Source: DATATJ01 sp963789075
GTDB taxonomy: Bacteria > Acidobacteriota > Vicinamibacteria > Vicinamibacterales > CAVVIG01
Direction: 5' to 3'
Assembly: GCA_963789075.1 (NCBI GenBank)
Contig: CAWBJQ010000012.1
Span: 1-64,000 of the forward strand
Length of the DNA stretch: 64,000 bases
The notes under the pieces were generated by a model. It was not told the DNA's origin and did no database searches. It saw nothing but the letters and a program-made list of their open reading frames with translations. A program made the translations under genes and the position numbers. This document shows, in pieces, positions 46,337 through 56,842 of the stretch (positions are counted from its first letter, which is position 1; the number at the start of each line of letters is the position of its first letter).

Positions 46337-46465
46337 GACGTGAGAATACCTGCTTGTGGGCGACCGGAGTGCGTTTCCAGCGATCGAGCCTGAGTGTCAG
46401 GTACACCGGTCTAGCGACGATCGACCATCCGACGTGCAGCGCCAGCGACGATGGGCGGTCTCTCG

Positions 46466-46539
46466 ATATGCGCGCCAATATCACGCCGCGCCGCCCTGAG
46501 AACAATCGGATTGCGACGAAGTGTGGATTCGCGCGGACG
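46466..46539. repeat. Dispersed ~75-base imperfect repeat, copy B
   Basis: Copy of the segment at 44392-44469, here about 130-200 bases upstream of the kinase start, in the same orientation. Alignment by eye gives long matched words (gcgcgccaata, ttgcgacgaag). Confidence 0.65.
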
Positions 46540-46594
46540 ATGGAGACCGCGAACAGCAGCGGTTCGCATCCGGTCAGGGTTTTGTTACAGGCTC

Positions 46595-49269
46595 TTAGGG
46601 TGAAGCCGGCCCTCTGACCACCTGAACGAAGCCGTCCGGGCGAATCCACTTCGCGAACGCCGCCCGCACTTCGTCCGCCGTCATCGAAAAGTAGCGCTTC
46701 GCCGATCGTGCCGGTTCGTCGAGCGGCAAGCCGATCTGCGCCCTGCCGAGCAGCCCTCCGGCGACGGCCTCCTCGCTCGATTCGCGAAGCGGCATCTGAC
46801 GCAGCAGCAGCGCCTTGGCCTGGTGGAGCTCCTGTGCGGTCACGTTGGTCGTTTGCATCGACCGCAGGTCGCGCGCGATCAGGTCGCGCGCCTTCGAGAC
46901 ATTCGGCGGGTCGCATCCGTAGCTGACGCTATAGACGCTTCGCGTCCTGTCCGACGTGAGATTGTCGTCGACCGTGTAGACAAGCCCCGCTTCCTGACGC
47001 AGATCGTGATAGAGCCGGGTCGCGTAGAAGCCGCCGCCCAGCACGTGATTGCCCAGCTGCAGCGCGTAGTAGTCGGGATCGAAGCGCGTGAGGCCGACTT
47101 CGTGCGCGAGCACCACTGACGCCTGCACCGCGCTCGGATCGGGCACGGCGACTTCGGCGGCGGCGTTCGCCGGCACCGCGGCAGATCGAGCAGCGGCTTG
47201 GGCGCGGATGCCTTCCAGCCGCCAAACCATTTCGTGATGGTCGCCTTGGCGTCCTCTGGCGTGACGTCGCCGATCACGACGATCGTCGTGAGATCGGGCC
47301 GGAACGTCTCGGCGTGATACCGCTTGACATCGTCGAGCGTGAGCACGGAGACGGTCTCCGGGGTCGCCTCCCGCAATCCGGGATCATTGGCCGGCAGCAA
47401 GCCCGGTGCGAAGCGCGCGATCCGCCCGGTAGCCGGGACTCTTCATCTCCCCGTCGACGAACTCGGCCGTCTGCTGTTTGACCACCTCGAACGCCTCGGC
47501 GGGAAGGGCGGGCTGCAGCAGGTTGTCGGCGAGCAGCTCGACGCCGCGCGAAAAATCCGCCTTCAGGACTTTCAGCGAGAAGTCATAGCCCGCGGTCTCG
47601 TTCGCGGCGATGTCGTCGAGCGCCTTCTGGAACGCCAGGCGATCGAGCGTCTTCGTGCCGTAGGAAAAGAGCTCGTCGAGGACGTCGGCGACGCCGTCCT
47701 TACCCGCGGGTGTCTGCAGGCGCGGCTCGTGCCGGACGTTGCCGAGCACCGTGATCGTGGGACTCGTTTTCTCGGTCTTGACGATCAGGCGAATGCCGTT
47801 CGGCAGCGTCGCGTCGGTCCAGGTCGGCGTCGACTGCGGAATCTGCAGCGAGGACAACGCCGATTCCGCCCAGGGCGGCAGCGTGACCGGTTTGGTCGGC
47901 GCGGACGTCAGTTGTTCGCCGCCGCCGAATCCCTTCGATGACACCGGCTCGCCCGACGGCTTCGGCACCAGCGTCGCCGTGATCGAGTTGTCGGCAACCA
48001 GATACTGTTTGGCGACGCGGTTCACGTCCGCGACGGTCACGCGTCGGATGGCTTCGACGTCTTCGTCCGGCGATTGACGACCCTCGGCGGCCAGCGCCTG
48101 CGACCAGGTGGCGGCCAGGTCCGGAATCGAGTTGCGCTGGAACTCGGCCGAGGCGATCTCGCTCCGCTTCGCGGCGTCGACCAGTTCGAGCGGCAGCCCC
48201 TTTTGCGCGTATGCCGACACGATGGCCGTCATGCTCGCGACGACCGCGGAGGGTTCAGTCGCGGCCGGCAGCACGCCAACCGCGAACCCGACGCTGGCCT
48301 TCGGATACGTTTCGGCCAGCTCGAACTGCGTTTCGAGCGCCTTGCCCGCCGGCACGAGCGCGTAGAGATCGCCGCGCTGGCTCGCCAGGACGTCGGCCAG
48401 AACCCGCGCGGCGGCGAAGTCGGCGCTGTCGGTGCCCGGCATGCGATACGCGATGAACGCCAAGCGTGTACGGCAGGTTGCTGTCGAGCGTGAAGGTCTC
48501 CGGCTTCACGGGCTGCAGCGTCACGTCCGGGCGCGCCGGCAGCGGACGGCGTTCGATGCTTCCGTACAGCTCTTTGACGCGCTTCAGCACAGCGGCGGGA
48601 TCGACATCGCCGGCCACGACGAGGATGGCGTTGTTCGGCGCGTACCAGTTCTTGTAGAACGTCTTGAGCATCGGGCCCGTCGTCGCCTCGAACGATTCGC
48701 GCGTGCCCAGCGCATCGTGCGCGTACGGCGTGCCGGAAAACAGGTCTTCGTTCAGGCGCGTCAGGAACTTGTAGGTCGGCTCCGACAGATCGCGCGCGAC
48801 TTCCTGCTCGATCGCGCCTTTCTCCTGTTCCCACTCGGTCTGCGCATCGTCGACATCCTGCATGCACGCGGCGTCGAGGCGAAGCGCGACGTCGAGGTCG
48901 GCGGCCGGCACCGTCGTGAAGTACTGCGTGATGTTCTGCTGCGTGTCGGCGTTGCCGAAGCCGCCAAGCTGCGCGAAGATCGCGGCGGTCTGATCGGCCG
49001 ATACGCCCGCGCACCCTCGGAACGCCATGTGCTCCTGCGCGTGCGCCATCCCCGGGAAGCCGGCCGGCGTCTCGTTCGCGCCGACGAGATAGTTGCTCTG
49101 GACCGTCACGACCGGGGCCAGCCGATCGCGAATGATCACGACTCGGAGACCGTTATCGAGCGTCGCACGGACGACGTCTGGCTCCGCGATCGCGGTTTGA
49201 CGAGCGCTCGGCGCCGAGGGCGGCAACACGAGCAGTAAGGAAGGCAATGAGGCGGACCGCTTTGCTCAT
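46595..49269 (-). CDS. M16 family zinc protease, two-domain-pair form, frameshifted
   Basis: About 890 residues. ATG 49269 with one corrected base gives a signal peptide (MSKAVRLIAFLTA...LLVLPPSAPSARQ). First half: VVRATLDNGLRVVIIRD, GMAHAQEHMAFRGC (HxxEH zinc site), EQEKGAIEQEV (third ligand), NWYAPNNAILVVAGDVDP. Second half (about 47840 on): WTDATLPNGIRLIVKTEKTSP, PTITVLGNVRHEP, LTTIVVIGDVTPEDAKATI, LGNHVLGGGFYATRLYHDLRQEAGLVYTV. The second copy lacks the HxxEH site, which is usual. Extra bases near 48470, 47390 and 47195. Likely a periplasmic peptidase. Confidence 0.9.
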
Positions 49270-49377
49270 TGCCTTCTACTCTACTCGCTCAGCGAGGCGA
49301 CGCGGCTGGGCTATCCAACGAATGGCCGCTTCCGGAGGATGGGCGGCTCGACGCGCGACAGACTCAGCTGGTGCAGA

Positions 49378-50938
49378 TCACTTTCGGCCTTGTTGCCACG
49401 CGATGAAGACGTTCTGCCAAATCAGGAAATCGTCCTGCGTCACGACGCCATCCCGGTTCATGTCCATTCGCCGGTCGATGCTGTCGTGCGTGCTGCTGCC
49501 GTGGTCGATCACGAGCAGCAGCGCTGTCCTGTCTTTGGCGTCCAGGACGCCGTCGTCGTTGAAATCACCGAGCAGCGGATTGAATCCGATGACGATGGGG
49601 TCGTGATCCGAGGCGGCGAACTCGTCGGGTCCAAAGTACGCGACACGGGCAGCTGCGCTCTTCACGCCGCTGTCGAGCGCCTCCAGCGCCGCCGGTTCAT
49701 CAGCGTTGACGTGGAGCTCCCTTACGTTCTTCACCAGCGGGAGCGCGGCAGCATTGACGAAAGCGTGGTCAAGGTAACCCGCCTGTGAATCGAAGTTGTA
49801 GGAATAGGCGTTCGCCCCGAGCAGCAGGTTGATCAGATTGGTGTAGCCGCCGGACCCCACCAGCGCCTGAATGGGATCCTCCCCGAAATACGCGTTGAAA
49901 TCGCCGATGACGACAGATCGGCGATTCACGCCTGCTGGATCCGATGTGGGATTGCCGTCGAGCCAGGAGATGACGTTGTTCGCCATCGAAACACGCATCC
50001 CGTTGCAGTTGCCTTGAAAGAGATCGTCGTTGCCGGGGCCGCATGCCGAGCCCTTCGAACGGAAATGGTTCACGACGACAGTGAACGTCTGCTGCTCGGG
50101 ATGAATGCCGGTCGCCGGCTCGAATGTCTGCGCGAGCGTTGGCCGGTTCTGGTCGTTTTGGTTGTAGAGCGCGGCCTGACCCACCGGCGTGACGGTGCTC
50201 GCGTCGTACACGAAGCCGCTGCGAATCGCGTCGGTGCCGTTGTCCGCAACGACGTTGCCCGTGGAAAGGTTGGCGACGTCAATGGTATCGACGTATCGAT
50301 AATTCCTGCCGGTGGCGGCGGCGAGCGCAGACGTCAAATCGGCGATCGCGGCATTGGTGTACGTCCCGCCATTCGTTTGACCGTTGGCGAAATTCTGCAG
50401 CTCGCTGAGACCGATCACATCTCCGCCGGCCCGGCTCAACTCCGCCACGATTTTCGTGCGCTGGTGCGTCAGTTCTTCGGCGGTCGCCGCGCCGCGACTG
50501 CCCAACGTGGTGAAGAAGTTGAGAACGTTGGCGCTGACGATTCTGAAACGCGCGCCCGCGGCAGCGGCCACCGCCGCGGTATCGGGACGCGGATTGGAGA
50601 CGTTTGAGAACGTCACCGCGGAGGTGGGCTGGATGCGATAGGCGCCGAAGCGATCGTCGAGAATGCCGACCAGCGGAACAGGTGGATTCTCTCCGTTCGC
50701 GTTGACGAGCGCCCCCCACGCGGAGCGTGTTCGAGTCGCTCAGACCCGGAGCAGGGTACGGAGCAACCGTGCCACCATTCAGGCCGGTGCCGGACAGCGT
50801 GCTGCCATCATCCAACGCGATTCGACTGCGGCCAACGAGGTCAGTGGCCGCCGCCCACGTGGCGACGTCGCCGGCCTGCTGCGTCTTTGGGCGGTCGGAG
50901 CGGGGCTCAACGCTGAGAAGCAGTTGTGGCGCTCGCGG
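49378..50938 (-). CDS. ExeM/NucH-like extracellular nuclease, 5'-truncated, with C-terminal dockerin-like EF-hand pair
   Basis: Endonuclease/exonuclease/phosphatase fold: FRIVSANVLNFFTTLGSRG (Asn site), GGDVIGLSELQNFAN (metal Glu), FTVVVNHFRSKGSACG (catalytic His), SVVIGDFNAYFGEDP (GDFN) and FAASDHDPIVIGFNP (SDHDP). Upstream reads GDVATWAAATDLVGRSRIALDDGSTL, part of the N-terminal region of ExeM-type nucleases, but the frame begins right at the end of the creatininase gene with no signal peptide. So the 5' third is missing. After the catalytic domain come DFNDDGVLDAKD and DMNRDGVVTQDD, two calcium loops like dockerin type I. One break near 50720. Confidence 0.82.
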
Positions 50939-51803
50939 TCAGCAGCTGTTTGATCTGCCGGACGGCGTAATCGACCTTCATCTCGAACATCCGCTTACCG
51001 AGCTCCGTGCTGGAGCGGCGTGCGTCCCCGGTAATGCCGTTGTTCACTTTGCGCTCCGGTCGCTCGCCTGCCGCAGGCACAGGATCTCCGACCGCCGTCT
51101 TGATCAGATCCTTGCGGACCCAACCGTACGAGCCGCCGAGATACAGCATCTCTGACGTGTCCGGAATGCCGGCATGCGAGCTCTTCGGATATCCGTTCGT
51201 CGCGAGCCACGTGTCGAAGTCGGCATTGGCTTTGTCGTACACCTCGCCGCAGAAGACGACGCGAATGCCCTGAGATGCATATTTTTCATCGAGCCTCTTC
51301 GCCACCTCGCCAAGCTCCTTCTGCCCGCCGCCGTGATCGCCCATGAGCACCACGCTCTTGAAGCCGGTCTTGATCAATTGCTCGGCCACCTGTTCGTTCA
51401 GCGCCGCGTACAACTGTGGCGTCAGGCCGATCGTCCCAGGAAGATCAGCGCTCGCGTTGTTGGGAGAGAACGGCATCACCGGCGCGGCGATGGCGTTTCC
51501 GAGTTTGAGCGCGATGGCCTTCACGGTCGCACGCCCCATCAGGGTGTGCCCGCCGTTGACATTCTGCGGACCTCGCTGCTCCGTGCCGCCGTTGTAGACG
51601 AGCGCGGTGGTCTTCCCCGCCGCGAGCGCGCTCTTCACTTCCGGCCACGTCATCATCTCGAATTCGACCAGCGGCGCGCTGGTACGCAGCGTCGGAGACA
51701 TGTGCGGCGCGGCGGCGGAGTGCGATCGGGGGGCCGTCTGTCCGATCGCGGGAGAGGCGAACGTGGCGAGCGTGCAAACCATTGCAAGCGAGCGATACAA
51801 CAT
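50907..51803 (-). CDS. Exported creatininase-family protein
   Basis: 298 residues, intact; ATG 51803 follows AGGAG. Signal peptide MLYRSLAMVCTLATFASPAIGQ. Creatininase-fold markers: TTALVYNGGTEQRGPQNVNGGHTLMG, IAAPVMPFSPNN, LPGTIGLTPQLYAALNEQVAEQLIKTGFKSVVLMGDHGGGQKEL, HAGIPDTSEMLYL. Classic family members have a ExHGPHLPxxTD metal site; here the His after Glu is Arg, and His stands near the Asp position, so metal binding is altered. Lies 29 bases after hflK in the SPFH operon. Probable periplasmic amidohydrolase of unknown substrate. Confidence 0.8.
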   Translation of the reverse strand: MLYRSLAMVCTLATFASPAIGQTAPRSHSAAAPHMSPTLRTSAPLVEFEMMTWPEVKSALAAGKTTALVYNGGTEQRGPQNVNGGHTLMGRATVKAIALKLGNAIAAPVMPFSPNNASADLPGTIGLTPQLYAALNEQVAEQLIKTGFKSVVLMGDHGGGQKELGEVAKRLDEKYASQGIRVVFCGEVYDKANADFDTWLATNGYPKSSHAGIPDTSEMLYLGGSYGWVRKDLIKTAVGDPVPAAGERPERKVNNGITGDARRSSTELGKRMFEMKVDYAVRQIKQLLTASATTASQR

Positions 51804-51832
51804 GTGTCAACTCCTGAATTGAAAGATGAACG

Positions 51833-52766
51833 CTATTTCTTTCCGACAAACTGCAGATCGACAGACTTCGGATCGGCTCCCACCACGGTCTTGTCCATCT
51901 TCGGCAGCACGTCCTCCATCGTCTCGAGATACAGACGCGTCGCCGTTTCGCGTGGCGCCTTCGCGTATTCCTGAGCGAGTCCGCTGAAGCGCGCGGCGTC
52001 GCCGGCCGCGGCATCCACCGTCTGCGTGTTGTAGGCGAGCGCCTCCTGCCCGGTTTTCGGCGGCCTCGCCCCGCGCCACCGGGACGACGCCGTTGGCGTA
52101 GCTCTCCGCTTCGCGGACGATGCGGTCGCTGTCGGCGCGCGCGGCCGCCACCAGCCGAAACGCGTCGACCACGTCGTCCGGCGGCACAATGGCGTCCAGC
52201 ACGACGCTCAGCACGCTCACTCCGCAGTCGTATCGACTCACGGTCGCTTCCGACAGCGCTTGCACGCGCTCCTGCACCGCCACCTTCTCCGTCGTGAGCA
52301 GGTCGTCGACGCCGCGGCCGGCGACCACCTGCGCCAGCGCGCCGAGCGTGGCGTTGGAGACGAGCGTGTTCACGTCGGCCGTGCGAAACAGAAAGGCCGC
52401 CGGATCGCTGATCGCGAACTGCACGACGACCCGGATGTTGAGCACGTTGCGATCGCCGGTCAGGAACTGGGATCGGTTGACGGGCTCCGTCTCCTCGAGT
52501 CCGAGCATCAGCCGTTTGGTTTCGCGCACGCGCAGCTTGTGCACGCGGGCGATGGGCGCCGGCCATGTCCAGTGGACACCGGACGGCACGCGGCTCTCTT
52601 GCACTTTCCCCAGCCGCACGACCACGGCCTGCTGATCGGCCGACACGGCGTAAATGCCGGAGAGCGCATAGACGAGCAGCAAGGCGGGCACCACGACACG
52701 GATGTCGAGCAGACGGCGCAGCCACGGCTGCTGAACGCTGACCGGTTCGCCGACGTCAGCGAGCAT
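51833..52766 (-). CDS. hflK: HflK-type SPFH (band 7) membrane protein, frameshifted
   Basis: HflK/HflC form a large periplasmic-facing cage around FtsH. ATG 52766 overlaps the hflC stop. One N-terminal helix (IRVVVPALLLVYALSGIYAV), then SPFH domain: QQAVVVRLGKVQESRVPSGVHWTWPAPI, FLTGDRNVLNIRVVVQFAISDPAAFLF, VVAGRGVDDLLTTEKVAVQERVQ, YDCGVSVLSVVLDAIVPPDDVVDAFR, then after one extra base near 52060 KTGQEALAYNTQTVDAAAGDAARFSGLAQEYAKAP. The R-x-Y-L-E-TMEDVL end matches HflK. No FtsH gene is in the window. Confidence 0.9.
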
Positions 52767-53646
52767 CGGGCACTTTCCCTTGCGTGAGCAGCTTGAGCAG
52801 TTCGGAATCGCCCGACAGGATGATCGACGTCTTCTCGTTCAGAATCTTTTTGTAGGACTCGAGCGTGCGGAGGAACTTGTAGAACTGGGGATTCCGCCCG
52901 TACGCCTGGCCGTACACACGCGCCGCTTCGGCGTCTCCTTCGCCCTTCAGCTTTTCAGCATCGCGGTAGGCCTCGGCCAGCAGCTCCGAGCGCTGACGAT
53001 CCGCCTCCGCGCGGATTTTGATCGCCTGCTCCTCGCCCTGCGCGCGGTATTCCTTGGCGATGCGCTCCCGCTCCGCTCGCATGCGTGCGTAGACGGCGTA
53101 CTTGTTCTGCTCGGGAAAGTTGATCCGTTTGAGCTGCAGATCGACGACGGCGATGCCGAACCGCCGCTCGGTCTCGACCGTCGCCGACGACCGCACCTGA
53201 TCGCCGAGCGCCTGGACGCGCGCCCGTCCTGGCTCGATCGACAGCAGGTCCGACAGATCCACGCGACCGATGTCCGCCGCGAGGGTCGCCCACACGAGGT
53301 CGTGCAGCCGCATCTCGGCACCAGTGGCATCGCCGACCGTCTGCAGGAAGCGGCTGGGATCCGTGATGCGCCAGCACACGGCCGATCCGAGCACGAGGTT
53401 CTTCTTGTCCTTCGTCAGGAATTCCGACGACCCGGGGTCGTAGACGATCAACCGGCGATCGAATCGCAGAACCGATTCGAAGGGCCATTTGACGTGAAGA
53501 CCGGCGTCGGAAATGGAGCGGGTTGGCCGCCCGAACAGCGTCACCATCGCCAGGTCGGTCTCCGACACAGTAAAGGTCGATGCCCAGACCAGTCCGGCCA
53601 CCACGACCACCGGAACGACACGCCAGTAGGATTGGTTCAGTTTCAT
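52756..53646 (-). CDS. hflC: HflC-type SPFH membrane protein
   Basis: 296 residues from ATG 53646, which lies one base after the stop of the upstream fusion gene. N-terminal helix VVPVVVVAGLVWASTFTVSE, then LAMVTLFGRPTRSISDAGLHVKWPFESVLRFDRRL, VCWRITDPSRFLQTVGD, RFGIAVVDLQLKRINFPEQNKYAVYARMRAERERIAKEYRAQGEEQAIKIRAEAD (long helix typical of HflC) and GEGDAEAARVYGQAYGRNPQFYKFLRTLESYKKIL. Strong match to HflC. Intact. Coupled both to the ATPase-HflK fusion upstream and to hflK downstream. Confidence 0.95.
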   Translation of the reverse strand: MKLNQSYWRVVPVVVVAGLVWASTFTVSETDLAMVTLFGRPTRSISDAGLHVKWPFESVLRFDRRLIVYDPGSSEFLTKDKKNLVLGSAVCWRITDPSRFLQTVGDATGAEMRLHDLVWATLAADIGRVDLSDLLSIEPGRARVQALGDQVRSSATVETERRFGIAVVDLQLKRINFPEQNKYAVYARMRAERERIAKEYRAQGEEQAIKIRAEADRQRSELLAEAYRDAEKLKGEGDAEAARVYGQAYGRNPQFYKFLRTLESYKKILNEKTSIILSGDSELLKLLTQGKVPDAR

Positions 53647-53647
53647 C

Positions 53648-56600
53648 TCATCGTTCCTCATCTTCAGATGGCGCCGAGGTCTGCCCCAGGATCTTCAGCA
53701 GGTCACCCTCACCGAGGAAGATCAGCGTGCGCCGGCCGCCCTTCCGATCGTCGGTGATGATCACGCGCTTGCCCGGCAGCACGGCTTCGAGCGCCTCCAT
53801 CTGCAGCCGGAACATGGTCAGCACGGTGGTTCCGGCCTGCGACACGCGAGAGAGGAAGCGCGCCGAATCGCCCTGGCTGTGGTCGATGAGGCTGATCCGA
53901 TAGCCGGCCGCCTCCTCCAGCTTTGCCTTGGCGTTGCCGCGCGCGATGGGGACCGATTCCTTAGCTGTAGGCGTCGGCCTCGTTGATGCGCGTCACGCGC
54001 TCCTCTTCGGCGCTCGCCACATCGCGAAACGCATCGACGACTTCGACGGGCGGATGCACGTCGGCCAGATGAATCGCGAGCACGTCGACGCCGGCGCCGA
54101 CCGCTGCAAGCCGCGCTCGCACCGCGTCGGTCCACCGCTCCTCGAGGTCTTGTCGATCCGTCGTCAGCATCGCGTCGAACCGATAACCGGCGGCCAGATT
54201 GCGAAGCGTGCCCTCCGCGACCATCCGGACGAGCGCCTCGCCGTCTCGGACGCCGAAGAGATACCGCGCCGGATCGGCGATCGTGTAGTGCAACACGGCA
54301 TACAGCTCCAACATGTTTTCGTCGCCAGTGAGCACGAGGTTCTCGTCGGCGACCTGCTGCACCTGCCCTTCGCCGTGCGGCGTGTTCCATTCGAGATCGA
54401 TCGCACCGACGGGCGCGACGGCCGGCGAGCGAAACCCGAGTTCGAGCACGCGAACCCGTCGCGGCGCATGACGCGTGACGACCTCGATCGGCCACGGCGC
54501 CCGGAGGTGCAGACCTGGCGACAGTTGGGCGTCCACGAGGCGGCCGAAGCGCTGGACCGCGGCCGATTCGCCAGGGCCAAGGACGACGACGCCCGACAGC
54601 AGCCACGCGGTGGCGACAACAGTCGGGACGCCCCGAGCCAGGGCACGACGGTGACGCGTCAGCCCGCGGTCGAGTGCGTCGCCGAGCGCTTTGCGCCAAT
54701 GTCTTCCGCGCTCGGTCGCCTTCGCACCCCACTCGCGCCACGCGCGCGGGTCGCGGACGCGATGCTCGATCAAGAGGCTGACCGATCCGAGGATCACGAC
54801 CAGCGACACGATTTGATGGAGCAATGCGGACGCCGCCGGTTTCAGGTAGCCCATGCCAGCGGCCAGAATCGCCAGTGCATTGACGCCCAGCGCAAAGGCG
54901 ATGATGTTGAACCGCACCCTCCAGACGGTCTGTCGCGCCAGCACGATGAGCGCGGCGATCGCCTCGAGCTTCGGCTCCAGCGCCACCACCTGCGCGGCTT
55001 CCGCCGACAGGTCGGCCGCGCCACGGCCGAAGGCGAGGCCCACGTGCGCAGCGGCGAGCGCCGGTGCATCGTTGACCCCGTCCCCCACCATCAGGACTCG
55101 TCGAGGCGCCGCCGAGAGCTCTTTCAGCCGCAGCAGCTTGTCTTCCGGCAGCAGGGCGGCGTACACGTGGTCGCGCTCGATGCCGACGTGCTCCGCGACC
55201 GCCTCCGCGACCGCACGTTCATCTCCTGTCAACAAATAGATGTCTTTGATCCCTGCCGTCTTGAGCGCCGCCACCGCCGCAACCGCATCCGCGCGCGGTG
55301 TGTCCATGAGGCCAATGAGCCCGGCGAGCACGCCGTCGACGGCGACGACGACGTGTGTGTCGCCGGGGCGGCCGCTGCTCGCCACGAAGTCGTCGATGTC
55401 GGCGGCCGCGTCTGAGCCGAGCTCCCGCAGGAACGCGACGTTGCCAACGTGTACGTCGCGACCGTCGACACGCGCGGCGACACCCTTCCCAGGCCGCGAC
55501 GAAAACGTCTCGGTCGGCGGCAACTCGAGCTCACGCCGCGTCGCCTCGGCAACCAGAGCGCGCCCGACAGCATGCTCTGAAAGCTGTTCGGCCGTTGCGG
55601 CGAGCCGCAGCACTTCGTCCGCGCTGAAGTTGGCAGCGGGAACGATGGTGGTGACGGAAGGACGTCCCTCCGTCAACGTGCCCGTTTTGTCGAACGCGAC
55701 AGCGTTCACACCGCTGAGGGCCTCGAGTGTATCGCCGCCCTTCACGAGAATGCCATCGCGGGCCAGGCGTGCGATCGCCGCCGCGAAGGCGGCCGGCGCC
55801 GCGTAGACCAGCGCGCACGAACAGGCGACGAGCAGCACCGCAGACGCGCGAAGCGCTTCGCCGGTGAGGAAGTACACGACGACGGCACTCACGAGAATCA
55901 CCGGCAGGAACACCTGCGATAGCCGATCGGCCGTTCGCACGATCGGCGGCCGGCGGCGTTTCGCGGCAGCAACGAGGCGGCCGATGCGCGCCAGCGTCGT
56001 GTCGGTGCCGACCTGCTCCGGCCGAATCTCGAGGGCGCCGTGGTCGAGAATGGTCCCGCAATAAACTTGCGCGCCCGGCCGCTTGAGCACGGGAATCGAT
56101 TCGCCGGTGACCAGCGACTGGTCGACGGTGGCTTCCCCGCCGGCCACCACGCCGTCGACAGGAAGACGCTCCCCGCCCCGCACCACGACGCGATCGCTCA
56201 ATCGCACGTCGGCGCTGGCCACGTTCATCTCGTGGCCCTCGCGAATGACTGTCGCGCGATCGGGCTGAATGGACATCAACCCGACGATCGCGCGCTCGGC
56301 GCGATGCATCGCCCAGTGTTCGAGCCCGTCGCCGACCAGCACGATGATCACGACTTCCGCAGCCGCCAGGAACTCGCCGGCGAGAGCGGCGATCAGGGCC
56401 GCGACAGCGATCGCGACGTCGTAGGTAATCCGCGCCGAACGGATGGCCTGCCAGGCCCTCATGGCGAGCGGATAGGCGCCTAACGCGGCGACGAGGAGGG
56501 CGGTATTCAGGCCGAAGATCTGTGTGAGCACGCCGGTCGCGTTCAGCCCGACGGTGACGATCGCAAACGCGAGCAGCCCGACGCGACCCTGCCATGTCGG

Positions 56601-56651
56601 CGGCCACGGCTCGGCGTGATCGTGGTGGTGGAGATCCTCGGCATCTATCAT
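53648..56651 (-). CDS. P1B-type ATPase fused to an HflK-like SPFH domain
   Basis: About 1000 residues. After a His-rich start (MIDAEDLHHHDHAEP) the first 650 residues form a P-type pump: LVTGESIPV (T182-S185, actuator), ACSCALVYAAP (C277-S-C279 where CPC is usual), AVAFDKTGTLTEG (D321), LSEHAVGRALV (H360-A where HP is usual), LTGDERAVAEAVAEHVG, MVGDGVNDAPALAAAHVG (D524-D528) and a final helix pair. A basic linker and one more helix (VVATAWLLSGVVVLG) lead into GESAAVQRFGRLVDAQLSPGLHLRAPWPIEVV, VLTGDENMLELYAVLHYTIADPARYLF and DVLAIHLADVHPPVEVVDAFRDVASAEEERV, an HflK SPFH domain. One extra T near 53960 makes a false stop; corrected, it runs to 53648. The junction near 54650-54750 has no break. 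Confidence 0.88.
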
Positions 56652-56678
56652 GACGAGAGAAGTTCATCCCGTCTCGTC
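56652..56678. promoter_or_regulatory. Candidate operator upstream of the ATPase-HflK gene
   Basis: GACGAGA (56652-56658), 13 bases, TCTCGTC (56672-56678): a perfect seven-base inverted repeat directly before ATG 56651, in the 191-base divergent region shared with the ABC transporter. It could be a metal-sensor site; sequence evidence only. Confidence 0.35.
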
Positions 56679-56842
56679 AACCAGCGACAGAAGTTTTCAA
56701 CCAACTCCACTGTGAGACCGCCCAACGGTCCGGCCTGTGGCATGGACGGACGTTTGCCATCCCGGTCCACTCGACCCGCCTTTTCGGCTTTCCGTTGGGT
56801 TCGACTGATCCAAATGCGTGTGTGCGACCATACTGTCGCCGC

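Noticed and set aside
52780..53757. A 325-codon frame on the plus strand over hflC
   Set aside because: hflC on the minus strand is intact and motif-rich; the plus frame is a shadow.
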